The translations under genes were made by a program, and so were the position numbers. From assembly GCA_041743935.1 (NCBI GenBank), contig JBGTLU010000014.1:1-52680 (forward strand): a stretch of 52,680 nt of DNA. Direction: 5' to 3'. Below are positions 52,520 through 52,680 of the stretch, piece after piece (within the stretch, counting starts at the first letter, position 1; every line of letters starts with the position of its first letter). The DNA is from JBGTLU01 sp041743935. GTDB taxonomy: Bacteria; Bacteroidota; Bacteroidia; Sphingobacteriales; Sphingobacteriaceae. A model generated the notes under the pieces. The model was not told the origin of the DNA. It made no database searches and was given only the letters and a program-made list of their open reading frames with translations.

Positions 52520-52680
52520 ATGATAAAAACCATTCTAGTAACTTTAGTCGTAATTTGTATTAGCTTACAATCTTGGGCGCAAGTTCCTCGTGAGGGAGCT
52601 TTTAGCAAAGAACGTGTGCTAACAGCTAACTACATACCTTATCCTCCGCTGAGTGAGAAAGATGTAGTTTGGTCTAAACG
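52520..52680 (+). CDS. gldN: GldN/PorN, N-terminal part, cut by window edge
   Basis: The first 53 codons are present, starting at ATG 52520, 2 bases after gldM. They encode a signal peptide (VICISLQSWAQ) and the conserved start of the mature protein, NYIPYPPLSEKDVVWSKR. GldN forms the outer-membrane-associated ring with GldK. The rest lies beyond the window. Confidence 0.9.
   Translation, partial: MIKTILVTLVVICISLQSWAQVPREGAFSKERVLTANYIPYPPLSEKDVVWSK

Noticed and set aside
1..52680. tRNA, rRNA, CRISPR array, insertion sequence
   Set aside because: No tRNA cloverleaf or T-loop in the gaps, no rRNA-like segment, no regularly spaced direct repeats and no transposase frame were seen by eye.

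Overview
The window is chromosomal DNA from a member of the Bacteroidota. The evidence is gene content: a complete alternative complex III locus (actABCDEF) fused to an aa3-type cytochrome oxidase locus, two SusC/SusD pairs, DUF4271, DUF4286, and a gldKLMN type IX secretion/gliding locus. Base composition is AT-rich, Shine-Dalgarno sequences are essentially absent, and several promoters look like the Bacteroidota TTTG / TAnnTTTG type. The order cannot be fixed from sequence alone; Cytophagales, Chitinophagales and Sphingobacteriales are all plausible. No rRNA, tRNA, CRISPR array or intact insertion sequence was seen.

Layout. (1) 1-2.5 kb: a tyrosine recombinase on the minus strand, with an AT-rich gene-free flank carrying small palindromes, and a divergent deoxyhypusine-synthase-like gene. 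(2) 2.6-18.96 kb: a respiratory supercluster, actA-B-C-D-E-F, coxB, coxA, an intrinsic terminator, then ctaA, ctaB, two subunit III genes, a subunit IV gene, a SCO1-type copper chaperone, a DUF420/CtaM-like protein and a tiny membrane-anchored CxxC protein, closed by a second terminator. Electrons would pass from menaquinol through the Act complex and its c-type haems to CuA and the haem-copper centre, with haem A made by CtaB and CtaA and copper supplied by Sco. (3) 19-28.1 kb: housekeeping and envelope genes: DUF983, DUF2461, an OmpA-type lipoprotein, an orphan rmlC with DUF4286 and a TPR protein on the minus strand, an S9 peptidase lipoprotein, and a histidine kinase/response regulator pair.

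(4) 28.1-33.8 kb, minus strand: a compact operon of vWA protein, AAA+ (MoxR/Mg-chelatase-like) ATPase, membrane-anchored metallophosphoesterase and UbiA-type membrane protein, preceded by a JmjC/cupin-8 protein. (5) 34.2-43.3 kb: two tandem SusC/SusD pairs with no carbohydrate-active enzymes, each pair with its own promoter region and terminator. (6) 43.3-45.3 kb, minus: a short-chain dehydrogenase and HemW. (7) 45.3-52.7 kb, plus: an Omp85/TamA-like outer membrane protein, DUF4271, uroporphyrinogen-III synthase, then gldK, gldL, gldM and the first 53 codons of gldN, cut by the window edge.

Most of the window is recognisable conserved Bacteroidota biology; I did not find a clearly new multi-gene system. 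The best candidates for undescribed function are the 89-residue CPMC protein at the end of the oxidase operon, the deoxyhypusine-synthase homologue, the vWA/AAA+/phosphoesterase/UbiA operon, and the operator-like palindrome over the second SusC promoter.
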